Of a stretch of 9,862 nt of DNA, positions 1 through 6,859 are shown in pieces; positions within the stretch are counted from its first letter, which is position 1; the number at the start of each line of letters is the position of its first letter. A program made the position numbers and the translations under genes. Below the pieces are notes generated by a model. The model worked only from the letters and a program-made list of their open reading frames with translations, had not been told where the DNA came from and ran no database searches. Origin of the DNA: Ottowia sp. (GTDB lineage: Bacteria > Pseudomonadota > Gammaproteobacteria > Burkholderiales > Burkholderiaceae_C). Location: NCBI GenBank assembly GCA_023228705.1, contig JALOAS010000101.1, forward strand, positions 1 to 9,862. Reading direction: 5' to 3'.

Positions 1-1
1 A

Positions 2-874
2 ACCGGTGCCGGCGGCGGCGTCGGGCGGCTGCATGCGATTGCACTGGCACGTCGTGGTGCCCGGGTGCTCGTCAACGACCTGGGCGGATCGGTGGATGGC
101 CATGGCGAATCCGCCTCGGCCGCGCAGCGCGTCGTTGATGAAATCACGGCGCAGGGCGGCACGGCGCTGGCCAGCCAGGCGTCGGTCACGGACTTTGACG
201 CGGTTCAGGCCATGGTGCGGCAGGTCATGGCTGCCTGGGGCCGGGTTGACGTCCTGGTCAACAACGCCGGCATCCTGCGCGACAAGACCTTTGCCAAGAT
301 GGACCTGGCGGACTTCCGGCAGGTGCTGGACGTGCACCTCATGGGCGCCGTGCACGCGAGCAAGGCGGTCTGGCCCGTCATGCAGACACAGCAGTACGGC
401 CGCATCGTCATGACCACCTCGTCCACCGGCCTGTACGGCAATTTCGGCCAGAGCAACTACGGCGCCGCCAAGCTGGCGCTGGTGGGCTTCATGCAGACGC
501 TGGCGCTTGAGGGCGCGCGCTACGACATACGCGTCAACGCGCTGGCGCCCACCGCGGCGACGCGCATGACCGAGGGCCTGATGCCGCAGGAGGCGCTGGA
601 TGCGCTCAGGCCCGAGGCCGTGGTGCCGGCCATGCTCGTGCTGGCCAGCGAGCAGGCGCCCAACCGCACCATCCTGTGCGCGGGCGCCGGGTCGTTTGAG
701 GCGGCGCACATCACGCTGACACGCGGCGTACACTTGGGGGTTGCCGACGACACGGCAGAGCGGCTGCTGGCCGCGCTTGACGAGGTCACGGACCGCGATG
801 GCGAAATCGTGCCGCAGGGCGGCGGGCAGCAGGGCGAGCTCGAGCTGGGCAAGGCGCTTGCCGAGGCCGCCTGA
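2..874 (+). CDS. SDR-family 3-hydroxyacyl-CoA dehydrogenase-like oxidoreductase (5' partial)
   Basis: Short-chain dehydrogenase/reductase that enters the window already inside its Rossmann fold. The first codons read TGAGGGVGR, the TGxxxGxG cofactor loop, so the true start lies upstream, probably by about 15 codons; the in-frame GTG at 65 is internal. Further signatures are VLVNDLGG after the second strand, NNAG (260-271), and a catalytic Ser (419-421), Tyr (458-460) and Lys (470-472) in SSTGLYGNFGQSNYGAAK. VNDLGG, YGNFGQ and DVHLMG resemble the dehydrogenase domain of peroxisomal multifunctional enzyme type 2 (HSD17B4). That family oxidises 3-hydroxyacyl-CoA with NAD, so a role in fatty-acid or related acyl-CoA oxidation is inferred. 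There is no fused hydratase or SCP2 domain: the protein ends shortly after the C-terminal extension typical of bacterial members of about 300 residues. It lies 70 bp upstream of gshA on the same strand, with no evident functional link. The family call is firm; the substrate is unknown. Confidence 0.9.
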   Translation, partial: TGAGGGVGRLHAIALARRGARVLVNDLGGSVDGHGESASAAQRVVDEITAQGGTALASQASVTDFDAVQAMVRQVMAAWGRVDVLVNNAGILRDKTFAKMDLADFRQVLDVHLMGAVHASKAVWPVMQTQQYGRIVMTTSSTGLYGNFGQSNYGAAKLALVGFMQTLALEGARYDIRVNALAPTAATRMTEGLMPQEALDALRPEAVVPAMLVLASEQAPNRTILCAGAGSFEAAHITLTRGVHLGVADDTAERLLAALDEVTDRDGEIVPQGGGQQGELELGKALAEAA

Positions 875-944
875 GGCGGGTGGTTGCACCCTCTCCGACC
901 CGATCCGACATCCTCCCGTCCCAGATTCAATCTCTGCACATCCA

Positions 945-2471
945 ATGAATGAACTGAGCGAGCGCCTGGCCGGGATCTCGCAAGACCGGCTGCGCGGGAT
1001 ACGGCGCGGCGTGGAGAAGGAAAGCCTGCGCTGCGAGCCGGACGGCATGCTTGCGCTGACGCCGCATCCCCGTGCGCTGGGCTCGGCGCTGACGCATCCG
1101 CACATCACCACCGACTTCAGCGAGTCTCAGCTCGAGATGGTGACGGGCGCGCGCGAAGGCGCAGACGCCACGCTGGCCGAGCTGGTGGAAATCCACCAGG
1201 CGGTCTTTTCCGTGCTCAAGGCGCAGGACGAGATGCTCTGGGTCTCGAGCATGCCGTGCCGGCTGCCGGTGGACGAGACCATCCCGCTGGGGCGGTATGG
1301 CGGCAGCAACGTGGGCCGCGCCAAGAGCATCTACCGCATGGGCCTGAGCCATCGCTACGGCAGGCGCATGCAGACGATCTCGGGCATACACTACAACTGG
1401 TCGCTTCCCGGCGTGGTCAACGGCGAGTACTTCGGGCTCATTCGCAACTTCCGGCGCTACGCGTTCCTGCCACTGTACCTGTTTGGCGCGTCGCCGGCGG
1501 TCTGCTCCAGCTTTGTCGCCGAGCGCGAGCACCGGCTGCAACCGCTGGGCAACGGCAACTGCATGCACCTGCCCTACGCCACGTCGCTGCGCATGGGGCG
1601 CCTGGGCTATCAGAGCGAGGCGCAGGCGGGACTGGCGGTCAGCTACAACTGCCTCAAGAGCTATGCCGATTCGCTGGAAGAAGCGCTGACGCAGCCGTAT
1701 GCGCCGTACGAGGCCATAGGGATTCGCGGCCTGGGCGGCGAATACAACCAGCTGACGACCTCGCTGCTGCAGATAGAAAACGAGTTCTACGACACCATAC
1801 GCGTCAAGCGCGTGACGCGGCCGGGCGAGCGTCCGCTGCACGCCCTGCGCGAACGCGGCGTCGAGTATGTCGAGGTGCGGCTGATGGATCTGGACCCGTT
1901 CGAGCCGGTGGGGATCAGCGTAGAGACCATGCGCTTCCTGGACGTCATGCTCTTGTATTGCCTGCTCGTGGACAGCCCCGAGGACACGCCGCAGGAGATT
2001 GCCGAGCTGCAGCACAACCGGCACCTGGCGGCGTCACGCGGCCGCGAGCCGGGGCTGCGGCTGGCGCGCGGCGGCAGGGAGGTGCTGCTCGTCGAGTGGG
2101 CGGCCGAGCTGCTGGACGGCATGCGGGAGGTGGCGCTGACGCTGGACCGTGCACTGGGCGGATCGCATCACGCGCAGGCGCTGGCGCGCGCTGCGCGGGG
2201 AATCGAGCAGCCGCAAACACTGCCTTCCGCGCGGGTGCTGCAGGAAATCACCGGCGTCTACGGCAATTCCTACCCGGCGTTTGTTGTTGATCACGCGGCG
2301 CAACTGCGCGACGATATCCTGGCAATGCCGTGCCCGGACGAGCTGCTGGCGCGCTTTGGCGCGCTGGCAGTGAGCTCGCAGCGCGAGCAGGAGCGCGTGG
2401 AGGCGGCCGATACGGTGTCGTTCGAGACCTATCGCCAAGCCTACGTCGCCGCAGACGGGCTCTGGGCCTGA
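945..2471 (+). CDS. gshA: glutamate-cysteine ligase, E. coli GshA type
   Basis: Cytoplasmic ATP-dependent ligase joining glutamate and cysteine to gamma-glutamylcysteine, the first committed step of glutathione synthesis. The product is 508 residues, close to the 518 of E. coli GshA. Motifs matching that family are RRGVEKESLR (20-29), TTDFSESQLEMVT (55-67), QTISGIHYNWS (143-153), HLPYATSLRMGRLGY, LLQIENEFYDTIRVKR and GVEYVEVRLMDLDPFEPVGI, which form the ATP/metal and substrate pockets in the known structure. The ATG at 945 is chosen because the family's N-terminal helix (NELSERLAGIS) begins there. The frame stays open upstream into the SDR gene, but that stretch has no family similarity. No Shine-Dalgarno sequence is visible before 945, so initiation may be weak or lightly leadered. 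No gshB lies in the window. Five Ile codons are ATA, which is unusual for such GC-rich DNA. The gene converges on rsgA across a 232-bp gap. Confidence 0.96.
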   Translation: MNELSERLAGISQDRLRGIRRGVEKESLRCEPDGMLALTPHPRALGSALTHPHITTDFSESQLEMVTGAREGADATLAELVEIHQAVFSVLKAQDEMLWVSSMPCRLPVDETIPLGRYGGSNVGRAKSIYRMGLSHRYGRRMQTISGIHYNWSLPGVVNGEYFGLIRNFRRYAFLPLYLFGASPAVCSSFVAEREHRLQPLGNGNCMHLPYATSLRMGRLGYQSEAQAGLAVSYNCLKSYADSLEEALTQPYAPYEAIGIRGLGGEYNQLTTSLLQIENEFYDTIRVKRVTRPGERPLHALRERGVEYVEVRLMDLDPFEPVGISVETMRFLDVMLLYCLLVDSPEDTPQEIAELQHNRHLAASRGREPGLRLARGGREVLLVEWAAELLDGMREVALTLDRALGGSHHAQALARAARGIEQPQTLPSARVLQEITGVYGNSYPAFVVDHAAQLRDDILAMPCPDELLARFGALAVSSQREQERVEAADTVSFETYRQAYVAADGLWA

Positions 2472-2522
2472 AGCGGCAGCCGGGGGATGGCATCATCTGA
2501 TTGGGAGGCACCGCCAGCTTGT

Positions 2523-2674
2523 CGGATGACGGATGACGGATGACCTCGCTGCCGCTTTGATGACCGCGCCGCTACGCGGCTGCAATGACTGCGGCTGCGC
2601 CGCCATGATTCATCATGAGCCGCCGCAGGCGGCTTTCATACGAGGCCCGCAAGGGCCGAGATCATCTGTCATCC
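2523..2674. repeat. Intergenic multi-hairpin element with inverted GGATGAC-type arms
   Basis: The left side opens with three tandem CGGATGA heptamers (2523-2543). The inner part of this tract (2531-2548) is matched by the reverse complement of 2657-2674 at 16 of 18 positions, giving terminal inverted arms. Between them lie five short hairpins: GCCGC-TAC-GCGGC (2568-2580), GCGGC-TGC-GCCGC (2591-2603), CATGAT-TC-ATCATG (2604-2617), AGCCGCC-GCA-GGCGGCT (2618-2634) and GGCCC-GCAA-GGGCC (2644-2657), the last with a GNRA-type loop. The first and fourth are related to each other by the element's overall two-fold symmetry. There is no ORF of interest inside. It fills most of the convergent gshA/rsgA gap, so it could serve as a bidirectional terminator, or be a REP- or MITE-like mobile repeat. 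The structure is read directly; the function is unknown. Confidence 0.7.
2618..2636 (+). terminator. Candidate rho-independent terminator for gshA
   Basis: A perfect 7-bp GC-rich stem (AGCCGCC / GGCGGCT) with a GCA loop is followed by a very short T run (TTT) and then CAT, which can pair back to the ATG before the stem. It lies 147 bases after the gshA stop, inside the multi-hairpin element. The T tract is short and several neighbouring hairpins compete with it, so termination is plausible but not certain. Confidence 0.4.
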
Positions 2675-2703
2675 ACACAAGTGGGGAGCGTCGGGCGCCG
2701 GGA

Positions 2704-3618
2704 TCAGTAAGGCTGCGGTGCCAGCTCGTGCCACAGGTCGCGGTAGATCTGGTAGCGGCTGGCGCTGACGGGCGGCGTCCCGGCATCGGCAGCGTCCACG
2801 GCGGCGCGGATGTCGCAACCGGGCTCCTGCATGTGCGTGCAGTTGGCAAAGCGGCAGCGGCCGGTGTGCGCGGCCAGGTCCGGCATGTATTGCGCCAGCT
2901 GCGTCCGGTCCAGGTGCTGCAGCCCGAATTCCTGGAAGCCGGGCGTATCGATGAGCGCGCTGCGGCTGTCGCGGTCCAGCCAGTACCAGCGGGTGGCGGT
3001 GGTCGTGTGGCGGCCGCTTTGCAGCGCCTGTGATATTTCAGCCGTCCTGGCGTTGGCTTCTGGCACGAGGCGGTTCACCAGCGTGCTCTTGCCGACGCCG
3101 GAGGGGCCAATCAGCAGCGAGACGCGACGTGCAAGCATCTGCTCCAGCTCGGACAGGCCGGTTGCGGCGCTTGCGTTGCCGGCTGCCAGCGGCAGCACCC
3201 GGTAGCCCATGGCGGGGTAGGGCGCGAGCCGCTGGCGCGCCGTGTCAAAGGCCGCGTGCAGGTCGGCCTTGTTGAGCAGGATGTGCACCGGGATGCCTTC
3301 GGCCTCGCAGGCAATGAGCAGGCGCGCGAGCAGGTGTTCGGAAAAGGATGGCACCGCCGCCAGCATGACCAGCACCTGGTCCAGGTTGGCGGCAAACAGC
3401 TTGCTGCGCGTGCGGTCCTGCCGGTGCAGCAGGTTGCGGCGTGGCAGCACCTGCGTGATGACGCCGCTGTCGTGCGAGGGCAGCCAGTGCACCTGGTCGC
3501 CGACGATCGCCTCCAGGCGCTTGCCGCGCGCATGACAGAGGACGGCGTCGCCGCCGGGCGTCTCCACCAGTGCATGCCGGCCATGCGCGGAAATCACAAG
3601 TCCGGTCTGTTTCCGCAT
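2704..3618 (-). CDS. rsgA: Ribosome small subunit-dependent GTPase A
   Basis: Circularly permuted GTPase that binds the 30S subunit and acts in late 16S rRNA/subunit maturation. With the ATG at 3618 the product is 304 residues. An OB-fold N-terminus (about 1-60, beginning TGLVISAHGRHALVET) is followed by the permuted G motifs in the order diagnostic of RsgA: NKAD (116-119, G4), GPSGVGKST (171-179, G1/P-loop), RHTTT (203-207, G2) and DTPGF (224-228, G3). A C-terminal zinc knuckle has Cys255, Cys260, His262 and Cys268. All key residues are present. An in-frame TTG at 3690 would add 24 residues (MAGLGRSSRA...) without family similarity, so the ATG is preferred, although neither start has a good Shine-Dalgarno. 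The gene is downstream of the M48 protease gene on the same strand, separated by a gap occupied by a long inverted repeat. That repeat would lie in its leader if the two are co-transcribed. Confidence 0.95.
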   Translation of the reverse strand: MRKQTGLVISAHGRHALVETPGGDAVLCHARGKRLEAIVGDQVHWLPSHDSGVITQVLPRRNLLHRQDRTRSKLFAANLDQVLVMLAAVPSFSEHLLARLLIACEAEGIPVHILLNKADLHAAFDTARQRLAPYPAMGYRVLPLAAGNASAATGLSELEQMLARRVSLLIGPSGVGKSTLVNRLVPEANARTAEISQALQSGRHTTTATRWYWLDRDSRSALIDTPGFQEFGLQHLDRTQLAQYMPDLAAHTGRCRFANCTHMQEPGCDIRAAVDAADAGTPPVSASRYQIYRDLWHELAPQPY

Positions 3619-3633
3619 GGTGCTGCCGGCGCG

Positions 3634-3802
3634 GCTCAGAGCTTGAGAATGAATTGATCGCGCCCGAGAGGATCGCCCAAGACCGGCCAATCAAGACGCA
3701 AAGCGCAAGCATAGCCTAGGCTATGGCGAGCATTTGCAACGCAGAGTGGGCGGGTTTGGGCGGTCAAAGCGGGCATGAGGGATTCTTTCTCAAGCTCTCA
3801 GC
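3634..3802. repeat. Long imperfect inverted repeat (about 169 bp) centred on a 16-bp palindrome
   Basis: The outer arms 3634-3654 and 3782-3802 are inverted copies matching at 19 of 21 positions. The exact centre (3710-3725) is the perfect palindrome CATAGCCTAGGCTATG. The midpoint of the arms (3718) and of the palindrome (3717.5) coincide. Between them the halves still align, for example GATCGCCCAA (3671-3680) against GACCGCCCAA on the other strand. By hand I count roughly two thirds of positions complementary over the 84-85-base half-sites, with one gap. The structure fills the gap between the M48 protease and rsgA genes. Its right arm contains the protease stop codon (3798-3800), and the left arm ends about 15 bases before the rsgA start. 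It could fold into a long hairpin in a protease-rsgA transcript, form a cruciform, or be the remnant of an inverted duplication or MITE. Confidence 0.7.
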
Positions 3803-5099
3803 TGCCTGCAGCTGCCTGCAGTTGCGCAATGCGCTGGCTCGCGGTCGGGTGCGAGTAGTAGAAGCGGACGTAGAGCGGATCCGGCGTCAGCGTGCTGGCA
3901 TTGTCCTTGTGCAGCTTGATCAGCGCATGGCCGAGATCGCCGGCACGTGCATGCTCGGCAGCAAACGCGTCGGCCTCGAATTCATGCTTGCGCGACAGGC
4001 CGCTCGTGAGCGGCGAGATGAAGAACGCAAAGACCGGCACCACCATCAGGAACAGCAGCAGCGCCAGCGCATGGTTGGGAACGCCGACCCCGGCGTCGGC
4101 CAGCAGGTTGGGCGTGACGCCCAGGCCGGTGTAGAACCAGGTCTGCGCGGCCAGCCAGCCCAGCAGCGCCAGCCCCGCCAGGCCCACGGCAAACAGGGCG
4201 GCGATGCGCTTGAGGACGTGCTTGCGCTTGAAGTGGCCCAGCTCGTGCGCCAACACGGCTTCCACCTCGTCGGGCGTGAGCCGCTGCAGCAGCGTGTCAA
4301 AGAACACCACGCGCTTGGCATGGCCAAAGCCGGTGAAGTACGCGTTGGCATGGCCGCTGCGGCGGCTGCCATCCATGACGAACAGGCCCTTGGCGGCAAA
4401 GCCGCAGCGCGTCATGAGCGCGGTCACCCGCTGCCTGAGTGCTTCGTCCTGCAGCGGTTCGAACTTGTTGAACAGCGGCGCGATGAGCGTGGGGTAGACA
4501 AGCAGCATGAGCAGGCTGAACGCGGCCCAGGCGAGCCAGGCCCAGAACCACCAGGCCGGGCCGGTGACCTGCATCAGCCACAGCACCGCTGCCGCCAGCG
4601 GAATGCCAATCACCGCGCCCAGCACGCTGCCCTTGGCCAGGTCGGCCAGCCACAACGCAGGCGTCATGCGGTTGAAGCCAAAGCGCTCTTCCAGCACGAA
4701 GGTGCGGTACAGCGACCCCGGCACGTCAATGAGGCTGCTGATCAGCGCAAAGGCCACCAGCAGCGCCAGTGGCTGCAGCAGCGGGCGCGGCCCCAGCCAG
4801 TGCAGCAAGGCCTGGTTGAGTGCGTTCAGCCCGCCCAGCAGCGTCCATGCCAGCAGCACCACCGCGCCCAGGAGCAGCTCGAAAAACCCGAAGCGCAGCT
4901 TGGCCGCGGTGTAGTCGGCGCCGCGCTGGTGTCCCTTGAGCGGAATGGTTGCGGCAAACGCCTCGGGCACCCGGTCCCGGTGTGAACGCACGGCGCGCAG
5001 CTGCCGGCCGGCCAGCCAGAGCTTGGTGGCCACGTTGGCAAGCAGCACGGCGGCAAACAGCAGGCTGAACAGGACGGACGGTGGGGGCAGTGAAGTCAC
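3798..5099 (-). CDS. M48 family metallopeptidase, CAAX protease 1/Ste24-like
   Basis: Integral-membrane zinc metalloprotease of 433 residues. The zinc site is HELGH (285-289) with Glu286 as catalytic base, and the third ligand is the first Glu of EFEAD (about 373). The N-terminal half carries the Ste24/CAAX protease 1 type membrane domain. Hydrophobic segments are near 8-30, 70-98, 105-125, 157-178, 183-205, 298-320 and 344-362. Conserved blocks flanking the site are FNKFEPL, DGSRRSGHANAYFTG, SHPTASQRI and YVRFYYSHP. Bacterial members probably act in membrane-protein quality control; true prenyl-protein processing is not expected. The GTG at 5099 is preferred because the product then begins MTSLPPPSVLF, as in relatives I recall; an in-frame TTG at 5156 would add 19 unrelated residues. 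Neither start has a clear Shine-Dalgarno. The gene is divergent from orn with about 95 bp between starts. The last codons contain a 10-bp tandem duplication, and the stop lies in an inverted-repeat arm. Confidence 0.93.
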   Translation of the reverse strand: MTSLPPPSVLFSLLFAAVLLANVATKLWLAGRQLRAVRSHRDRVPEAFAATIPLKGHQRGADYTAAKLRFGFFELLLGAVVLLAWTLLGGLNALNQALLHWLGPRPLLQPLALLVAFALISSLIDVPGSLYRTFVLEERFGFNRMTPALWLADLAKGSVLGAVIGIPLAAAVLWLMQVTGPAWWFWAWLAWAAFSLLMLLVYPTLIAPLFNKFEPLQDEALRQRVTALMTRCGFAAKGLFVMDGSRRSGHANAYFTGFGHAKRVVFFDTLLQRLTPDEVEAVLAHELGHFKRKHVLKRIAALFAVGLAGLALLGWLAAQTWFYTGLGVTPNLLADAGVGVPNHALALLLFLMVVPVFAFFISPLTSGLSRKHEFEADAFAAEHARAGDLGHALIKLHKDNASTLTPDPLYVRFYYSHPTASQRIAQLQAAAGS

Positions 5100-5194
5100 G
5101 GCGATGCGAAGGGCGGATGGATGAGTCCGATTTGAGGCCGATGCGGCCCATTGCAAGTGCGCTTCTGGCGGGCAAAGGTGGACAATGGACAGCC

Positions 5195-5803
5195 ATGAAC
5201 ATGCAAATCCAATCCCCGCAAGCCCCGGAAACCCCGGCGCTGGCCAGGTCGGACCAGAACCTGATCTGGCTGGACTGCGAGATGACCGGACTGGACCCGG
5301 ACCGCGAGCGCATCATAGAAATTGCCGTCATCGTCACCGGCCCGCAGCTGGTGCCGCGCGTGGAAGGGCCGGTGCTGGTCGTGCACCAGCCGGACACGCT
5401 GCTGGACGCCATGGACGACTGGAACAAGGGAACGCACGGGCGCAGTGGCCTCATCGACAAGGTGCGCGCGTCGCGGTTGACCGAGGCCGAGGCGGAGCAG
5501 AAGCTGCTTGACTTTGTCGCGCGCTACGTCGATCCGGGCCAGTCGCCCATGTGCGGCAACACCATCAGCCAGGACCGGCGCTTCCTGGTGCGGTACATGC
5601 CACGGTTCGAGGCCTTCTTTCACTACAGGAACATCGACGTCAGCACGCTCAAGGAGCTGGCGCGGCGCTGGCAGCCCGAGCTGGTGGCCCGCTTCAAGAA
5701 GCAGCAGGCGCATACGGCGCTGGCCGACGTGCATGAATCGCTGGACGAGCTGATCTACTACCGCGAGCACATGATGCGCGAGGACGTGCAGCATGTGGCC
5801 TGA
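5195..5803 (+). CDS. orn: Oligoribonuclease (DEDDh 3'-5' exonuclease)
   Basis: Degrades short RNA, above all dinucleotides such as pGpG from cyclic-di-GMP turnover, to mononucleotides in the cytoplasm. The product is 202 residues. The DEDDh residues are all visible: Asp27 and Glu29 in IWLDCEMTGLD, Asp127 in GNTISQDRRF, and His173 with Asp178 in HTALADVHES. The blocks MDDWNKGTH, NIDVSTLKELARRW and ELIYYREH closely match E. coli Orn (181 residues). Compared with E. coli there is an N-terminal extension of roughly 15-18 residues rich in Pro, Gln and Ala. The ATG at 5195 is preceded by AAAGGTGG (about 5174-5181), a plausible Shine-Dalgarno at a slightly long spacing; the in-frame ATG at 5201 is an alternative that changes little. 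The gene is divergent from the M48 protease gene. It is followed directly by a GC hairpin and a gap containing repeats. Confidence 0.96.
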   Translation: MNMQIQSPQAPETPALARSDQNLIWLDCEMTGLDPDRERIIEIAVIVTGPQLVPRVEGPVLVVHQPDTLLDAMDDWNKGTHGRSGLIDKVRASRLTEAEAEQKLLDFVARYVDPGQSPMCGNTISQDRRFLVRYMPRFEAFFHYRNIDVSTLKELARRWQPELVARFKKQQAHTALADVHESLDELIYYREHMMREDVQHVA

Positions 5804-5879
5804 CTGGCGCCGGTATCCGGCGTGCGGCGTGCAGTGTATGCCGCCCGTGCCCAACCCCCCATCATCGCGGCGCAGCCGC
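5804..5879. other. Series of GC hairpins downstream of orn
   Basis: Immediately after the orn stop are CGCCGG-TAT-CCGGCG (5808-5822), a looser GCGGC/GCCGC pair (5824-5828 with 5840-5844), and GCGGC-GCA-GCCGC (5867-5879) flanked by ATCATC on both sides. None is followed by a T run, so a classical intrinsic terminator is not supported. The third has the same stem as hairpins in the gshA/rsgA gap, which suggests a related repeat. The stretch has no convincing ORF. Confidence 0.45.
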
Positions 5880-5902
5880 AATCATCAACGCGCCAGCAAG
5901 GT

Positions 5903-5952
5903 CATCCGTCATCCGCCACGCTCAACGATGCGCCGAGGCCATCCGTCATCCG
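5903..5952. repeat. Direct repeat of CATCCGTCATCCG, inverted relative to the gshA/rsgA gap
   Basis: The 13-mer CATCCGTCATCCG occurs exactly at 5903-5915 and 5940-5952, each preceded by AGG plus T or C. Its exact reverse complement occurs twice, overlapping, at 2523-2535 and 2530-2542. The two copies here are separated by 24 bases (CCACGC... to ...GAGGC). The repeat lies upstream of the EI24 gene (start 5987), where a promoter for the downstream run would be expected. It could be part of a dispersed intergenic repeat family or a protein-binding site; the sequence alone does not decide. Confidence 0.6.
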
Positions 5953-5986
5953 GTGAGCTGAACGCGTCTGCAGATCGAATTTAGCC

Positions 5987-6859
5987 ATGCAGCCGGTTCT
6001 TGATTCTTTCCTGCGCGCCGTGGGGTATTGCCTGCGCCCCCGGATCATCGTGCTGTCGTTGCTGCCGCTGGCCATCGTTCTGGGCCTGACGACCGGCTGG
6101 ATCTGGCTGTACTGGGAACCTGCCGTGCTGGCGGTGGCCGGCTGGCTTGACGGCTCTACCGTGTTTTCACTGGCCTGGGGCTGGCTGCGCCATGTGGGCG
6201 TGCAGAATCCGGCGCAGGCGCTGGCGCCGTTTGTCCTGGTGCTGGCGCTGGCGCCCATCATCGTGGTCTCGTCGCTGCTGCTGGTTGCGTTCCTGACCAC
6301 GCCCGCCGCGCTGCGCCTGGTGGCGCGGCGGCGCTTTCCGGCGCTGCAGCGGCGCGGCGCCAACTCGTTTGCGCGCTCGCTGGGCTGGGCCAGCCTGTGG
6401 ACGGTGCTGGCGCTGATTGCGCTCATCGTGACGCTGCCGCTGTGGTTCATCCCGCCACTGATCCTGGTCATCCCGCCGCTGATCTGGGGCTGGCTGACGT
6501 ACCGCGTCATGAGCTACGACGCGCTGAACGTGCACGCCACCGCAGCCGAGCGCAAGCAGCTGCTGGAGCGGCATCGTGGCCGCCTGCTGCTGATCGGCAT
6601 CGTCTGCGGCTTCCTCAGTGCGGCGCCGGCGGTGGTCTGGGCGTCGTTTGCGCTGTTTGCGTTTGCCTTTGCCATCCTCGTGCCGCTGGCGATTTGGATC
6701 TACACGCTGGTGTTTGCGTTTTCTTCGTTGTGGTTTTCACACTATTGCCTGGCGGCGCTGCAGGCGTTGCGAGAAGATAGCCCGGCGGGCGGCGCCATCC
6801 CCGCGAATGGCCTTGCACCGTCTCGGGCTCTCGTGAAAGGGCTGCCGCATGAGCGCTGA
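5987..6859 (+). CDS. EI24 domain-containing integral membrane protein
   Basis: A 290-residue multi-pass membrane protein that I assign to the EI24 (PF07264) group, which also includes the sulfate transporter CysZ. Strong hydrophobic segments are at about 20-42, 80-104, 134-170 (likely two spans joined by a Pro-rich turn, with IPPLILVIPPLIWGWLTYRVMSYDAL) and 198-256. Charged loops are at 108-130 (VARRRFPALQRRG) and 185-199. The conserved Tyr-Asp-Ala-Leu after the paired hydrophobic hairpin is typical of the family. The transported substrate or role is not known, and the length and sequence do not show it to be CysZ. No clear Shine-Dalgarno precedes the ATG at 5987. The 3' end overlaps the MoCF-domain gene by 11 bp, so the two are almost certainly co-translated, with glnA following 37 bp later. 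This order is one I recall from Comamonadaceae. Confidence 0.85.
   Translation: MQPVLDSFLRAVGYCLRPRIIVLSLLPLAIVLGLTTGWIWLYWEPAVLAVAGWLDGSTVFSLAWGWLRHVGVQNPAQALAPFVLVLALAPIIVVSSLLLVAFLTTPAALRLVARRRFPALQRRGANSFARSLGWASLWTVLALIALIVTLPLWFIPPLILVIPPLIWGWLTYRVMSYDALNVHATAAERKQLLERHRGRLLLIGIVCGFLSAAPAVVWASFALFAFAFAILVPLAIWIYTLVFAFSSLWFSHYCLAALQALREDSPAGGAIPANGLAPSRALVKGLPHER
6836..6841 (+). promoter_or_regulatory. Ribosome binding site for the MoCF-domain gene
   Basis: AAAGGG lies 7 bases before the ATG at 6849, inside the last codons of the EI24 gene. It supports that start and translational coupling across the 11-bp overlap. Confidence 0.6.

Noticed and set aside
2492..2668. ATCATCTG direct repeat (2492-2499 and 2661-2668) as target-site duplication of the hairpin element
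   Set aside because: The sequences just inside the two copies are not inverted copies of each other, and the octamer is itself related to the GATGA repeat, so it is more likely a by-product than a TSD.
3245..3712. Minus-strand ORF starting MLALCVLIG upstream of rsgA
   Set aside because: The start looks like a hydrophobic leader, but the remainder is the rsgA region read in another frame with Arg/Pro/Ala-rich low-complexity sequence and no family features.
3619..3797. Remnant of a pterin-4a-carbinolamine dehydratase gene, which I recall between these genes in some relatives
   Set aside because: No frame on either strand shows recognisable dehydratase motifs; the gap is instead explained by the inverted repeat.
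3723..4985. 420-residue plus-strand ORF opposite the M48 protease gene
   Set aside because: It is antisense to a clearly real protease gene. Its Gln/Arg/His-rich composition is the expected mirror of GC-rich codons.
5100..5194. Divergent promoters between the M48 protease and orn genes
   Set aside because: Promoters must lie near here, but no hexamer pair with 16-18 spacing is convincing; TTGCAA (5151-5156) has no matching -10 at the right distance.
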